This document shows positions 53,153 through 61,373 of a DNA stretch of 64,000 bases, piece after piece (within the stretch, counting starts at the first letter, position 1; the number at the start of each line of letters is the position of its first letter). A program made the translations under genes and the position numbers. The DNA comes from Bacteroidales bacterium (GTDB taxonomy: Bacteria > Bacteroidota > Bacteroidia > Bacteroidales > UBA932). The stretch is taken from assembly GCA_016290385.1 (NCBI GenBank), contig JAEETO010000003.1, positions 1-64,000 on the forward strand, given 5' to 3'. The notes beneath the pieces were generated by a model. That model saw only the letters and a program-made list of their open reading frames with translations, was not told the origin of the DNA and made no database searches.

Positions 53153-53536
53153 ATGAGGATGGCACACAAACTTCCGGCTTTTCTGGTCAGCGTCTTTCTG
53201 GTGCTGACCGCCGCGGCCCAGTTCACGGGCTGCGAGAAATACGTGCTGCCCGACATCAGCCTTTCGCCCGACACCCTCTATTTTCGTGCCGGAGCCGATT
53301 CGGCCGACATCCAGCTCCACACCAATGTCATCACCGCGCCGGAGCAGGACGACGACGCCCACTGGATCTCCGCCTGGCCCGAATGGTTCGACGCCGACAG
53401 CCCCGTGACGATCTATGTCAAAGAAAATACCGATTCGACATCGCGAATCGGTATCCTCTATTTCAGGTCGGAAGCTGTAGAAAAGAAGCTGGTCGTCATC
53501 CAGGAAGGATTAGATTCCGGGTCAAGCCCGGAATGA
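53153..53536 (+). CDS. Single-BACON lipoprotein with C-terminus supplied by a palindromic element
   Basis: A 127-residue lipoprotein (TGC lipobox, Cys27) with one BACON-like domain (LSPDTLYFRAG through KKLVVIQEG). BACON domains usually end at VIQEG. Here the frame continues LDSGSSPE and stops inside a palindromic element, as in the YhbP-like gene. It is divergent from the BACON/TonB operon and convergent with the C69 gene. A second in-frame ATG at 53159 is possible. Confidence 0.7.
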   Translation: MRMAHKLPAFLVSVFLVLTAAAQFTGCEKYVLPDISLSPDTLYFRAGADSADIQLHTNVITAPEQDDDAHWISAWPEWFDADSPVTIYVKENTDSTSRIGILYFRSEAVEKKLVVIQEGLDSGSSPE

Positions 53537-53556
53537 CGAGGGGTGTCACCCCGGGG
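53513..53556. repeat. Palindromic element and partial copy between convergent genes
   Basis: A complete copy (53513-53537) contains the stop codon of the BACON gene. A partial CACCCCGGGG copy (53545-53556) ends 1 bp from the C69 gene stop. Confidence 0.9.
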
Positions 53557-53557
53557 T

Positions 53558-55216
53558 TTATTTCTTTACTTCCATGACGTTACCGTGGTCTTTGACCACG
53601 CCGCGGAGCCAGCGTTCCCGGAACTTGGGATGAATGGGTGATTCCGGAATGGGCTTGCCGGAACCGTTGGACTGGAAGGTGCCGTCCGGATTCTGGCGCT
53701 TGACATTGCCGTCCATGTATTTCACCAGCAGATAGTTGCCCAAATCCGTCCATTTGTCGAACAGATACTGCGAGCGGTGCTGGCACCATTCCGTGAACAT
53801 GCGCCTGGCCTGGCTTTCATTGCCGTTCTCCACCATCTTGAGCGCCCGTGCATCCAGGGTTTTCACCATTTCGACATTCTCGTTTTCATACTCGTCGATG
53901 GCCGCGCGGATCTCGGGTTGCACCCGGTCGTAGAACAGATAGGCGAACTGCGCCACTCGGTTGAAAAGCCAGAAGGCCGAGGTCGGACTGTATTCGAGCA
54001 TCGAGCCGTTGCCCTCACGGAAGCATTCGGGGACATCGTTAATATTGGTATAGATGGGTGTCAGGGCGCTGAAGGCGGCATCGTCCACTGCGAACCAGAG
54101 CAGGCCGCCCACTACGTCGGGCAACCAGCTGCGGGCCTGGCCCAGATACCAGAAACCGGTCTGCTGCGTGGCAATCGAACGCTCGAACAGGTATTCCTTG
54201 CCGTCAAGCTCAAAACTCATGGGACGCCAGCGATAGGGCGTACGGCTCACGCCAGCACCCAGGTCCTCGCTGAAATCGAGGGGCGTGCCTTCATAATGGT
54301 CACGCATCACGTCGGCCAGGGCCTTGACGGTCACTTTCTGCGCGGGCTTGACATAGAGCGGCATCTTGTTGGCGGGATTCTCTCCCAGGGCGAAATCGAG
54401 ATACTTGTCTGCGTCGAAATTGGCACCACCCAGCAGGCGGAAAGCCGACCACACGCGCGCCTCGCAGCCGCGGAGCGCACCCCAGTCGGCCGGGCAGTAG
54501 GCATCGCAGAAGCTGAATTCTGCATCGCTGCCCGTAAAGAAACCCTTCTCCCGGGCAAACGAGATCACGTCGGGCGCGTAGAGGCAGTTTTCCGGATCGT
54601 TGAGCGGAAAATGATGGATGCGGCTCTGGTTGGCATGCGCGCAGATCATGCCGTCGGGGATGCGGACCGCTACCCAGACAGCGCCTTTCTGCTCACCTGT
54701 GCCCACGATCTCGAAGATCCAGCACTCGTCCTTGTCTGCAATCGAAAAACTCTCACCCTCAGAGCAATAGCCGTAGGTCTGCACGAGCTCGTCGATGATT
54801 TTGATTGCCTCGCGGGCCGTGCGGGCGCGCTGCAGCGTGATGTAGATCAACGAACCGTAGTCGATGATGCCGTCCTTGTTCTCCAGGCCCGGGCGGCCGC
54901 CGAAGGTGGTCTCCATGATGATAAGCTGGTGCTCGTTCATGTTGCCCACGGTCTGGTATGTGTGGGGCACCTGGGCGATCTTGCCACGGTAAAAGCCGCT
55001 GTCCCAGTCATATACGTCGAGCAGCGACCCGGCCGGATGATTGGCGGCGGGACGAAAATAAAGCTCTCCGAAAAGCTGGTGGGAATCGGCGGCGTAGGTT
55101 ACCATGCAGGAACCATCGGCGGAGGCTCCCTTGGTTACGATGACGTTGGTGCAGGCGTCTGCCGCGGGGTGCGAGAAGAGCAGCACGCAGGCGGCAAGGG
55201 CGAGGATTCGTTTCAT
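53558..55216 (-). CDS. C69 family peptidase (PepD-like, N-terminal nucleophile)
   Basis: A 552-residue secreted peptidase. Signal peptide cleavage after ADA exposes Cys22 (CTNVIVTKGAS), the expected nucleophile of C69 dipeptidases. Further family features are TYAADSHQLFGE, ETTFGGRP, LEN, the GYCSEGESFSIADKDECWIFEI core and IPDGMICAHANQSRI. It probably trims dipeptides in the periplasm and would complement the nearby S46 enzyme. Confidence 0.9.
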   Translation of the reverse strand: MKRILALAACVLLFSHPAADACTNVIVTKGASADGSCMVTYAADSHQLFGELYFRPAANHPAGSLLDVYDWDSGFYRGKIAQVPHTYQTVGNMNEHQLIIMETTFGGRPGLENKDGIIDYGSLIYITLQRARTAREAIKIIDELVQTYGYCSEGESFSIADKDECWIFEIVGTGEQKGAVWVAVRIPDGMICAHANQSRIHHFPLNDPENCLYAPDVISFAREKGFFTGSDAEFSFCDAYCPADWGALRGCEARVWSAFRLLGGANFDADKYLDFALGENPANKMPLYVKPAQKVTVKALADVMRDHYEGTPLDFSEDLGAGVSRTPYRWRPMSFELDGKEYLFERSIATQQTGFWYLGQARSWLPDVVGGLLWFAVDDAAFSALTPIYTNINDVPECFREGNGSMLEYSPTSAFWLFNRVAQFAYLFYDRVQPEIRAAIDEYENENVEMVKTLDARALKMVENGNESQARRMFTEWCQHRSQYLFDKWTDLGNYLLVKYMDGNVKRQNPDGTFQSNGSGKPIPESPIHPKFRERWLRGVVKDHGNVMEVKK

Positions 55217-55266
55217 TCTGTCAGGATTTTGGTCTGGTTTTGTTCCACGAAGATAAAAAAATCACT

Positions 55267-55274
55267 TATCTTTG
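55267..55274 (+). promoter_or_regulatory. -7 box close to the start of the small secreted protein gene
   Basis: TATCTTTG on the plus strand, 4 nt before the ATG at 55279, predicting a leaderless mRNA. Confidence 0.55.
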
Positions 55275-55278
55275 CCAA

Positions 55279-55695
55279 ATGAACCGTATTCTTCCCATCC
55301 TCCTTTTTGCAGCGACGCTGCTGCTGGGCGCCCCGGTCGCACTGGCGCAGGAACCGCAGCAGCCCGATATCGACGAAGTCATCGCCAAGCAGATCGATAA
55401 CCTGACCCGCACCTTCAAGCTCGACGAAGTGCAGGTGTTCTACGTCGATTCGATCCTGCAATACAACTTCCACGCGCTGAACGACGAATTCGAAGAAACC
55501 CGGAAAGGCGGTGCCAGCAACGCCGAAACCTTCCAGGCTATCTCCGACAAATGGATGGATGCCACCGACCAGGCCTTCGAGCGCGTCTTCACGGAAGAGC
55601 AGTGGAAGAAATACATGAAGTCGACTTACGGCAAGGAGAAAATGCGCCGCGACAAACGGATGAGCGAACGCAATCCTTCCGCATCACAGAAATAA
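55279..55695 (+). CDS. Small secreted helical protein, function unknown
   Basis: A 138-residue protein with a signal peptide (ends ALAQ). The mature part is largely helical and charged, with VDSILQYNFHALNDEFEE and a basic C-terminus (YGKEKMRRDKRMSERN). It could be a periplasmic chaperone-like protein of the Spy/CpxP size class, but I see no diagnostic LTxxQ motif. Its last 70 bp overlap the convergent HAD gene. Confidence 0.7.
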   Translation: MNRILPILLFAATLLLGAPVALAQEPQQPDIDEVIAKQIDNLTRTFKLDEVQVFYVDSILQYNFHALNDEFEETRKGGASNAETFQAISDKWMDATDQAFERVFTEEQWKKYMKSTYGKEKMRRDKRMSERNPSASQK

Positions 55696-56279
55696 TAGTT
55701 TGCAGGGATTCCCTGCATCCCCCGGTTTTTCCAGTCAGCCAGCGCGAAATCGCATCCTGCGGCATGTCCGCACTGGTAGTCGTGCATCGTGTCGCCGATG
55801 TAGAGCGTCGTGGCCGCTTTCGCGCCCGTTTTGGCGAAATACGCCAGCATCGGGTCGGGGAAAGGCTTGTGGCGCACGGAGTCGGCCGCACACACGACGG
55901 CGTCGAAACGCGGCAGAAGCTGGGCCAGATGCGGGTCGTATTCCAGTTCGAACTGGGAGCGGGACGTGACCACGCCGGTCCGCACGCCTCTTTCTTTCAG
56001 CGCATCGAGCGTCTCCTCCACCCCGGGGAACGGCGTCACCAGGTACATCAGTTCCTGGAAATGCTCCTCCCAGACTTCGGCGAAACGGTCTTTGTTGGAG
56101 TAGCCCAGCGTCGCGGAGGCCTTGGCGCTCGGAATCCCGAAAAAGTTGTAGGCCTCGTCGTAGCTCACTTCGCGGCCGGTCAGTTCGCGGATGGTCTGCA
56201 TGAGCGAGAGCACGCCCGTGCGCTCGGTATCGAGCAGCGTGCCGTCGATGTCGAACACGAAGTCGGTGTAGGCTTTCAT
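55626..56279 (-). CDS. HAD-superfamily phosphatase, phosphoglycolate-phosphatase type
   Basis: A 217-residue cytosolic HAD hydrolase: motif I FDIDGTLLD (Asp10, Asp12), helical cap, motif II TSRS, motif III Lys in HKPFPDP, motif IV YIGDTMHDYQ. The subfamily is phosphoglycolate phosphatase / beta-phosphoglucomutase-like; the substrate is not predictable. It overlaps the upstream EEP gene by 4 bp (ATGA) and the convergent gene by 70 bp. Confidence 0.9.
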   Translation of the reverse strand: MKAYTDFVFDIDGTLLDTERTGVLSLMQTIRELTGREVSYDEAYNFFGIPSAKASATLGYSNKDRFAEVWEEHFQELMYLVTPFPGVEETLDALKERGVRTGVVTSRSQFELEYDPHLAQLLPRFDAVVCAADSVRHKPFPDPMLAYFAKTGAKAATTLYIGDTMHDYQCGHAAGCDFALADWKNRGMQGIPANYYFCDAEGLRSLIRLSRRIFSLP

Positions 56280-57241
56280 CGCTTGTCGATCTTGATGAGC
56301 ACCGGCAGGTGGTCGCTGTAACCGTTGTCGAAGGTGTTGCCGTAATAGCTGCGGCGCGGGGCCCCTTTGCGGAGCATGAAATTGCGGCTGAAGATCTCAC
56401 CGTAGTGGTTTTTGCCGTCGATGCGGCAGATGCGGAAGCCCTTGAGCCCGGAATAGGAGGGCAGCATGTTGTTCGAGACGATGATGTTGTCGTAGAGCAC
56501 CCAGCGGTGGTTGTGGATACTGGTCCCCTTCCCTTCGTCGGAGAGTTTCCAGAACGGATTGAAATACTCCCCGTCCGGCACGTTGAAAATGTTCTTGTGC
56601 GCCCGGAGCAGCATGGCAAGCGATTCGTCGGAAGGATTGTCGTTCATGTCGCCCAGGATCACGACCTTGATGTCGGGATAGTCGCGGCGCATGGCGGCGG
56701 CATGGTCGCGCAATGTCTCGGCGCCGGCCCGCCGGAAACCTTCGGAGGCGGCGACGCCGGTCCGGCGCGACAGGAAATGGCAGATGTAGAAGGCGAACAT
56801 CTCGCCGTCGAGGGAGCCCCAGGCCGACAGGATGTCACGGCCGATGTACTCCCGCCCGCTGCGCAGTACCAGCTTCAGCGGCTCGCAGCCCATGAGCGTA
56901 AATTTGTCGGGGCGATAGAGCATGCCGACCTCCACGCCGCGGGCGTCGTTCGATTCGAAATGGATGCATTTGTAGTGAGCACCTGTCATCCGTTTCTGCG
57001 CCACCAGGTCCTGCAGGACCTTGAGGTTCTCGACTTCCGACACGCCGGCCACTACCGGGAAACCGTTGTGGGCCGAGGCGACAGCCGAGAAGATTTCGCT
57101 CAGGTTCTCGAGTTTCTTGAGGTACTTGTCGCGGGTCCAGCGCCGGTCGCCCATCGGGGTGTACGCGTCGTCATCGGTCTGGGGATCGTCTATGGTATCA
57201 TAGAGATTCTCGAGATTGTAGAACATCAAGGTATAAGCCAT
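56276..57241 (-). CDS. Endonuclease/exonuclease/phosphatase (EEP) family protein
   Basis: A 321-residue EEP-fold protein without a signal peptide. Visible are FYNLENLYD, the catalytic Glu in GVSEVEN, RGVEVGMLY, ILGDMNDNPSDES and the C-terminal SDHLPV His. Bacteroidota members are often annotated as nucleases or phosphatases; the substrate is uncertain. It is translationally coupled to the HAD gene. Confidence 0.87.
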   Translation of the reverse strand: MAYTLMFYNLENLYDTIDDPQTDDDAYTPMGDRRWTRDKYLKKLENLSEIFSAVASAHNGFPVVAGVSEVENLKVLQDLVAQKRMTGAHYKCIHFESNDARGVEVGMLYRPDKFTLMGCEPLKLVLRSGREYIGRDILSAWGSLDGEMFAFYICHFLSRRTGVAASEGFRRAGAETLRDHAAAMRRDYPDIKVVILGDMNDNPSDESLAMLLRAHKNIFNVPDGEYFNPFWKLSDEGKGTSIHNHRWVLYDNIIVSNNMLPSYSGLKGFRICRIDGKNHYGEIFSRNFMLRKGAPRRSYYGNTFDNGYSDHLPVLIKIDKR

Positions 57242-57245
57242 ACCA

Positions 57246-57253
57246 CAAATATA
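57246..57253 (-). promoter_or_regulatory. -7 box close to the start of the EEP gene
   Basis: TATATTTG on the minus strand, 4 nt before the ATG at 57241, predicting a leaderless mRNA. Confidence 0.55.
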
Positions 57254-57320
57254 AGAAAAATCTGGGATAATTCGTGCAGTTTTGCTATCTTAGCGATTTA
57301 TTATATTGGATGATTCCGGC

Positions 57321-58634
57321 ATGAAAAAAATATACGAAAACAATTTCTGGTACTATGTGCTTCGGTATCTTACCGATGCCTTTTTCCGGGGTTGTTTCAA
57401 GCGCTTGCAGTATGTCGGTCGCAAGAACGTTCCGAAAGACGGCGCCGTGATCCTGGCACCCAACCACTGCAACGCCCTGATGGATGCTTTCGGCGTCCTG
57501 GACATGGACCACAGCCACAAGGTATTCGTGGCCCGCGCCGACATTTTCCAGAACCCGATTGTCAAGAAGTTCCTCACTTTCTTGAAGATTATGCCCATCC
57601 ACCGGGTGCGCGACGGTTTCCGCAGCGTGCTGAGCAGTGACGAAACCACAGAAAAATGCATCGAGGTACTCAACAATCAGGTGCCTTTCTGCATCTTGCC
57701 AGAAGGAACGCACCGCTCGATGCACAGCCTGCTCCCGTTGGGTAAAGGCTTGTCGCGCATTGCCTGTGGCGCAGCCAGGACGATCACGGACGGACGGCAC
57801 GTGTACATCGTGCCCATCGGACTGGAATACGGCGACTATTTCCGCCTGCGGTCAAGCCTGCTGGTATCCATGGGACAGGCCATCGACGTGACGGAACTGA
57901 TCGCCGCCCACCCGGAAATGAACGAGCCCCAGCTGCTCAATCTGATCCGCGAACTGACGGCCGACAGCCTGAAGCAGCAGATTGTCTACCTCCCGGATGA
58001 CGGCGACTACGAAGCCGTCTGGGAGCTGGCGAAACTCATGAGCGGCAACATTTCCGAATACCGGCTGCAGGAACGCAAGGCAGCCAACCGTGCAGCCGTG
58101 GAACAACTGGAACGGCTCCGCGAACAGAAGCCGGACAAGGCCCGGACGCTCTTTGAAAAGGCCGTAGCCTGGAAGCAGGCACGGCAGGAAGCCAAAGTAA
58201 GCCTCCACGCCGCCCGCACCCGCCACCCGCTGGGCGCAGCGCTGTGGCGGACGGTCAAGATGCTCCTGGCCCTTCCCTTCGGGCTGGCCTTCACGCTGGT
58301 CTCCGTCCTGGCCTGGGGCGGCGGCGAATGGCTTGCCGGACGCACGGATGACCCTTCTTTCCGCAACTCGCTCCGCTTCGGCGTCGTGACGATCGTGTGG
58401 ACCATCCTGCTGATCGTCGCCGCGGTGGTGCTGTTCTGTACGGTCAGATGGTACTGGGCCCTGGCGGCGCTTGTGCTGCTGATGCCGGCCCCCTTCCTGG
58501 CCTATGAGTGGTTCGAGCAGCTGCGGCGGCTGGCCTCCTCCTGGCGCTACCTGTGCAACAGCCGCCTGCGCCGCCAGAAGCAGGTTTTGATGGATGAACT
58601 GAATGAAGATTTGGAAACAAATAAAAAACAATGA
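57321..58634 (+). CDS. PlsC-like acyltransferase with C-terminal membrane segments
   Basis: A 437-residue acyltransferase of the 1-acylglycerol-3-phosphate family: the NHCNALMD motif (His49-x4-Asp54), a PIHRVRDG block and ILPEGTHRSMHSL. A charged helical region (about 240-300) and two or three membrane segments near 310-390 follow. The ATG at 57321 is chosen; a TTG 15 bp earlier and a 4-codon ATG frame at 57310 are rejected. It may remodel phospholipid or acylate another lipid. The Omp85-like gene follows after 4 bp. Confidence 0.85.
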   Translation: MKKIYENNFWYYVLRYLTDAFFRGCFKRLQYVGRKNVPKDGAVILAPNHCNALMDAFGVLDMDHSHKVFVARADIFQNPIVKKFLTFLKIMPIHRVRDGFRSVLSSDETTEKCIEVLNNQVPFCILPEGTHRSMHSLLPLGKGLSRIACGAARTITDGRHVYIVPIGLEYGDYFRLRSSLLVSMGQAIDVTELIAAHPEMNEPQLLNLIRELTADSLKQQIVYLPDDGDYEAVWELAKLMSGNISEYRLQERKAANRAAVEQLERLREQKPDKARTLFEKAVAWKQARQEAKVSLHAARTRHPLGAALWRTVKMLLALPFGLAFTLVSVLAWGGGEWLAGRTDDPSFRNSLRFGVVTIVWTILLIVAAVVLFCTVRWYWALAALVLLMPAPFLAYEWFEQLRRLASSWRYLCNSRLRRQKQVLMDELNEDLETNKKQ

Positions 58635-58638
58635 TAGC

Positions 58639-59907
58639 ATGAAAAAACTTTTTGTTCTGCTGGTCGCCCTGACCATGGTCGCCGGGGCGTCGGCCCAACA
58701 GAAGAAAGCCGTCGAGAAGACAGGGTTCTCGTTCGGCGGTTTTCCGATTGTGGCTTTCGACCAGGACAAGGGCCTGCAGCTCGGCGCTCTGGCCAACATC
58801 TATGATTTCGGCAAAAGCGGCTGGTATCCCAACCCCCGGCAGCAGCTGTATCTGGAAGCTTCCTGGTTTACCAAGGGCTCGCAGCTCTACACGCTGAGCT
58901 ATGACAACCGTTTCCTGATTCCGGGCGTACGCTTTTCCTTCGCCGCCCAGTTCTACAATGAAAAAGCGCTGGACTTCTACGGCTTCAACGGCTACGAATC
59001 GTACTTCGATGCCGATCTGAACACAAAAGGATTCTACAAGATGGGCCGGAAGCTCCCTTACGGCAAGCTCGACTTTACAGGAAAGATCGTCGGCAACCTT
59101 TACTGGAAATTCGGCTATCACTTCAAGTATTTCATCCTGAATGAGTTCGAAAACGACAACACGAAGACCCTGCCTTACGAGAAAACGCTCTTCTCCTGGT
59201 ACAAGGACCTGGGCATGATCGCCCCCGACGAGCACAACGGTGGCATGTCCAGCGCCTGGCGCGCCGGCCTGTGCTTCGACAACCGCGACGTGGAGAACGC
59301 CCCGACCCGCGGCGTCTGGGCCGACGCCTTCATGGAATGGGCACCCAAGTGGATGGGCACCAACAAGCCCTACGGCCGTTACTACGCCGTGATGCGGCAG
59401 TATATCCCCTTCATGAAGAATGGCAACCTGGTCTTCGCCTACCGTGCCAGCGTACAGGGCTTCATCGGCAATCCGGCTTTCTACATGCTGCCTTTCGAGT
59501 CGATCCTGGGACCCGGCTATGACCGCGACGGTTTCGGCGGCTACCGCACCATCCGCGGCATCATGCGCAACCGCATCCAGGGCAAGGCCATCTGCTATTT
59601 CAATACCGAGCTCCGCTGGCGTTTCGCCACGGTCACCGTCCTCAAGCAAGAGCTGACCTTCGGCGCCAACGCCTTCTTCGACGGTGGCCGGGTGCTGCAG
59701 AACTACAGCTTCACCGAACCCAAGTCGGGCTATCCTGATTTTCTCACCCAAAAGGGAGTTGAGAAATTCCACCTGGCAGCCGGCGGCGGCCTGCGCTTCA
59801 TCCTCAACAAGAACTTCATCATCGCCGTCGACTACGGCCGTGCCTTCAACAAGCAGGATAACGGCAAGGGCGGTTCCCTCTACATCAATACCGGATATCT
59901 CTTCTGA
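58639..59907 (+). CDS. Omp85-like outer-membrane barrel without POTRA domains
   Basis: A 422-residue protein with a signal peptide (ends ASAQ). The mature part begins directly with a FGGFPIVAFD strand and is barrel-sized. Omp85/BamA features are GYRTIRGIMRNR (equivalent to the VRGF lid motif) and a late DGGRV strand; it ends INTGYLF with a terminal aromatic. No POTRA repeats fit between signal and barrel. It is followed, with a 1-base overlap, by three related lipoproteins. Confidence 0.8.
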   Translation: MKKLFVLLVALTMVAGASAQQKKAVEKTGFSFGGFPIVAFDQDKGLQLGALANIYDFGKSGWYPNPRQQLYLEASWFTKGSQLYTLSYDNRFLIPGVRFSFAAQFYNEKALDFYGFNGYESYFDADLNTKGFYKMGRKLPYGKLDFTGKIVGNLYWKFGYHFKYFILNEFENDNTKTLPYEKTLFSWYKDLGMIAPDEHNGGMSSAWRAGLCFDNRDVENAPTRGVWADAFMEWAPKWMGTNKPYGRYYAVMRQYIPFMKNGNLVFAYRASVQGFIGNPAFYMLPFESILGPGYDRDGFGGYRTIRGIMRNRIQGKAICYFNTELRWRFATVTVLKQELTFGANAFFDGGRVLQNYSFTEPKSGYPDFLTQKGVEKFHLAAGGGLRFILNKNFIIAVDYGRAFNKQDNGKGGSLYINTGYLF

Positions 59908-61370
59908 TGCCTATGAAAAAATTCCTCTGTTCCCTGCTCGTGGTGGCGGCCGGCCTTCTTTCGACAGCCTGCCACGACGAGATTATCCAGAAACTCGACG
60001 AGCTGGAAGACCGCACCGACGAGCTGCTGCTCATGTGCAACCAGCTGAACGAGAATCTGGGCACCCTGCAGAACCTGGTGGAAGTCATCCAGCGGCAGGA
60101 CATGATCACCGGCATCACGGAGATCCGCTCAGGCAACACGGTGACGGGTTACCGCGTGAATTTCGTGCAGCACGAACCCATCACCATCTACAATGGTTCC
60201 GACGGCAAGAAGCCGCTGGTCGCCAGCCGGCAGGACCCCGACAACCGGAACTACTACTGGACGGTCCAGTATGGCGACGATGACTGGGACTGGCTGTACG
60301 CCCCTGACGGCACCAGGATGCTCGCCGTCGGCGTGCTGCCCTATGTCACAATCCGCAACGGGATGTTCGTTTTCTCGACCGACGGCACGAACTGGATCGA
60401 ACTCGGCAAGGCCGACGGCGAAGACGGCGACCAGATGTTCAAGAGCATCGACACCTCCAATGCCAATTACGTGATCATCACCCTCACCACGGGTGAGGTT
60501 TTCAAGATCCCCACCTACAGTGCTTTCCTGGCGCTCAAGTACGAGTACGACAAGGCCAATGAATCGGTGGACGCACAGGTGGAGATCATACGCGCCACGC
60601 AGGAAAAACTGACCTGGATCACTTCCATCGATCCCATTCTGGATGGCACTGACACCACGGGCCTGACTGTATCCCTGTCGAACGGCAAGCAATTCAGCAT
60701 CCACGACTGGACCACGACGCTGAGCCCCGCCATCTTCGTCAAGCGCGACACCGACGGCCACCTGTACTGGGCCTACACCATCGGGCTGTCCCCGGAGACC
60801 TGGGTCCTCACGCCCGAAGGAAAGAAAGTCCCCGCCGAGACCGGTTCCGTAGAAACCCCGCTGGTTTCCGTGACCCGCGACACCGACGGCCAGTATTACT
60901 GGGTGGTCATTACCCGGGACAGCACCGAGTTCCTGCGCTCTAAGGTCGCCGGCGACTGGCAACCCCGCGCCATCGATTCGGTCCAGCGGATCTTCCTGTC
61001 GGTCGACAACTATGCCGACTCCCTGGTCCTCGTGCTCAAGGACAGCACCCGTTTCGTCCTGCCCAAGCAATACAGCGTCACTTTCTCCGATGCCGACGGA
61101 AAACCCATCAACGGGAATATCTCCATGAAAGGCAAGACGGAGACCGTGGTCCGCTACCAGGCCAGCGGCAACAATCCTTCACTGTCCCTGCTCACGCAGG
61201 GAGGACTCAGCGCTTCGCCTTCGAAACTGGAAAACGGCGATCCCTGTTTTGTGGTCAAGACCGATTATGGTTTTTCTGCTGCAACAGCCAAGATCGTCGC
61301 GGTGTTCACCTTCCCGGAGGACGTCTCACCCGTCACCATTGTCAAAACCTTCACCGTCTCAAAGGAGTAA
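59907..61370 (+). CDS. DUF4988-like coiled-coil lipoprotein, copy 1
   Basis: A 487-residue lipoprotein (lipobox LSTAC, Cys22). The first ~45 mature residues form a heptad coiled coil (IIQKLDELEDRTDELL). A beta module follows (ITGITEI, GYRVNFVQHEPITIYNGSDGKKP, YYWTVQYG), then a second coil near 215-235 and a second module (WITSIDPILDG, LYWAYTIG). DUF4988 is also called the PL29 lyase N-terminal domain, but no lyase domain is present. The ATG overlaps the Omp85 stop by one base (TGATG); the ATG at 59913 is an alternative start. Confidence 0.75.
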   Translation: MPMKKFLCSLLVVAAGLLSTACHDEIIQKLDELEDRTDELLLMCNQLNENLGTLQNLVEVIQRQDMITGITEIRSGNTVTGYRVNFVQHEPITIYNGSDGKKPLVASRQDPDNRNYYWTVQYGDDDWDWLYAPDGTRMLAVGVLPYVTIRNGMFVFSTDGTNWIELGKADGEDGDQMFKSIDTSNANYVIITLTTGEVFKIPTYSAFLALKYEYDKANESVDAQVEIIRATQEKLTWITSIDPILDGTDTTGLTVSLSNGKQFSIHDWTTTLSPAIFVKRDTDGHLYWAYTIGLSPETWVLTPEGKKVPAETGSVETPLVSVTRDTDGQYYWVVITRDSTEFLRSKVAGDWQPRAIDSVQRIFLSVDNYADSLVLVLKDSTRFVLPKQYSVTFSDADGKPINGNISMKGKTETVVRYQASGNNPSLSLLTQGGLSASPSKLENGDPCFVVKTDYGFSAATAKIVAVFTFPEDVSPVTIVKTFTVSKE

Positions 61371-61373
61371 GCC

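Noticed and set aside
57310-57324. ATG upstream of the PlsC-like gene
   Set aside because: It opens a four-codon frame ending in TGA that overlaps the ATG at 57321; it could be a tiny leader but nothing else supports it.
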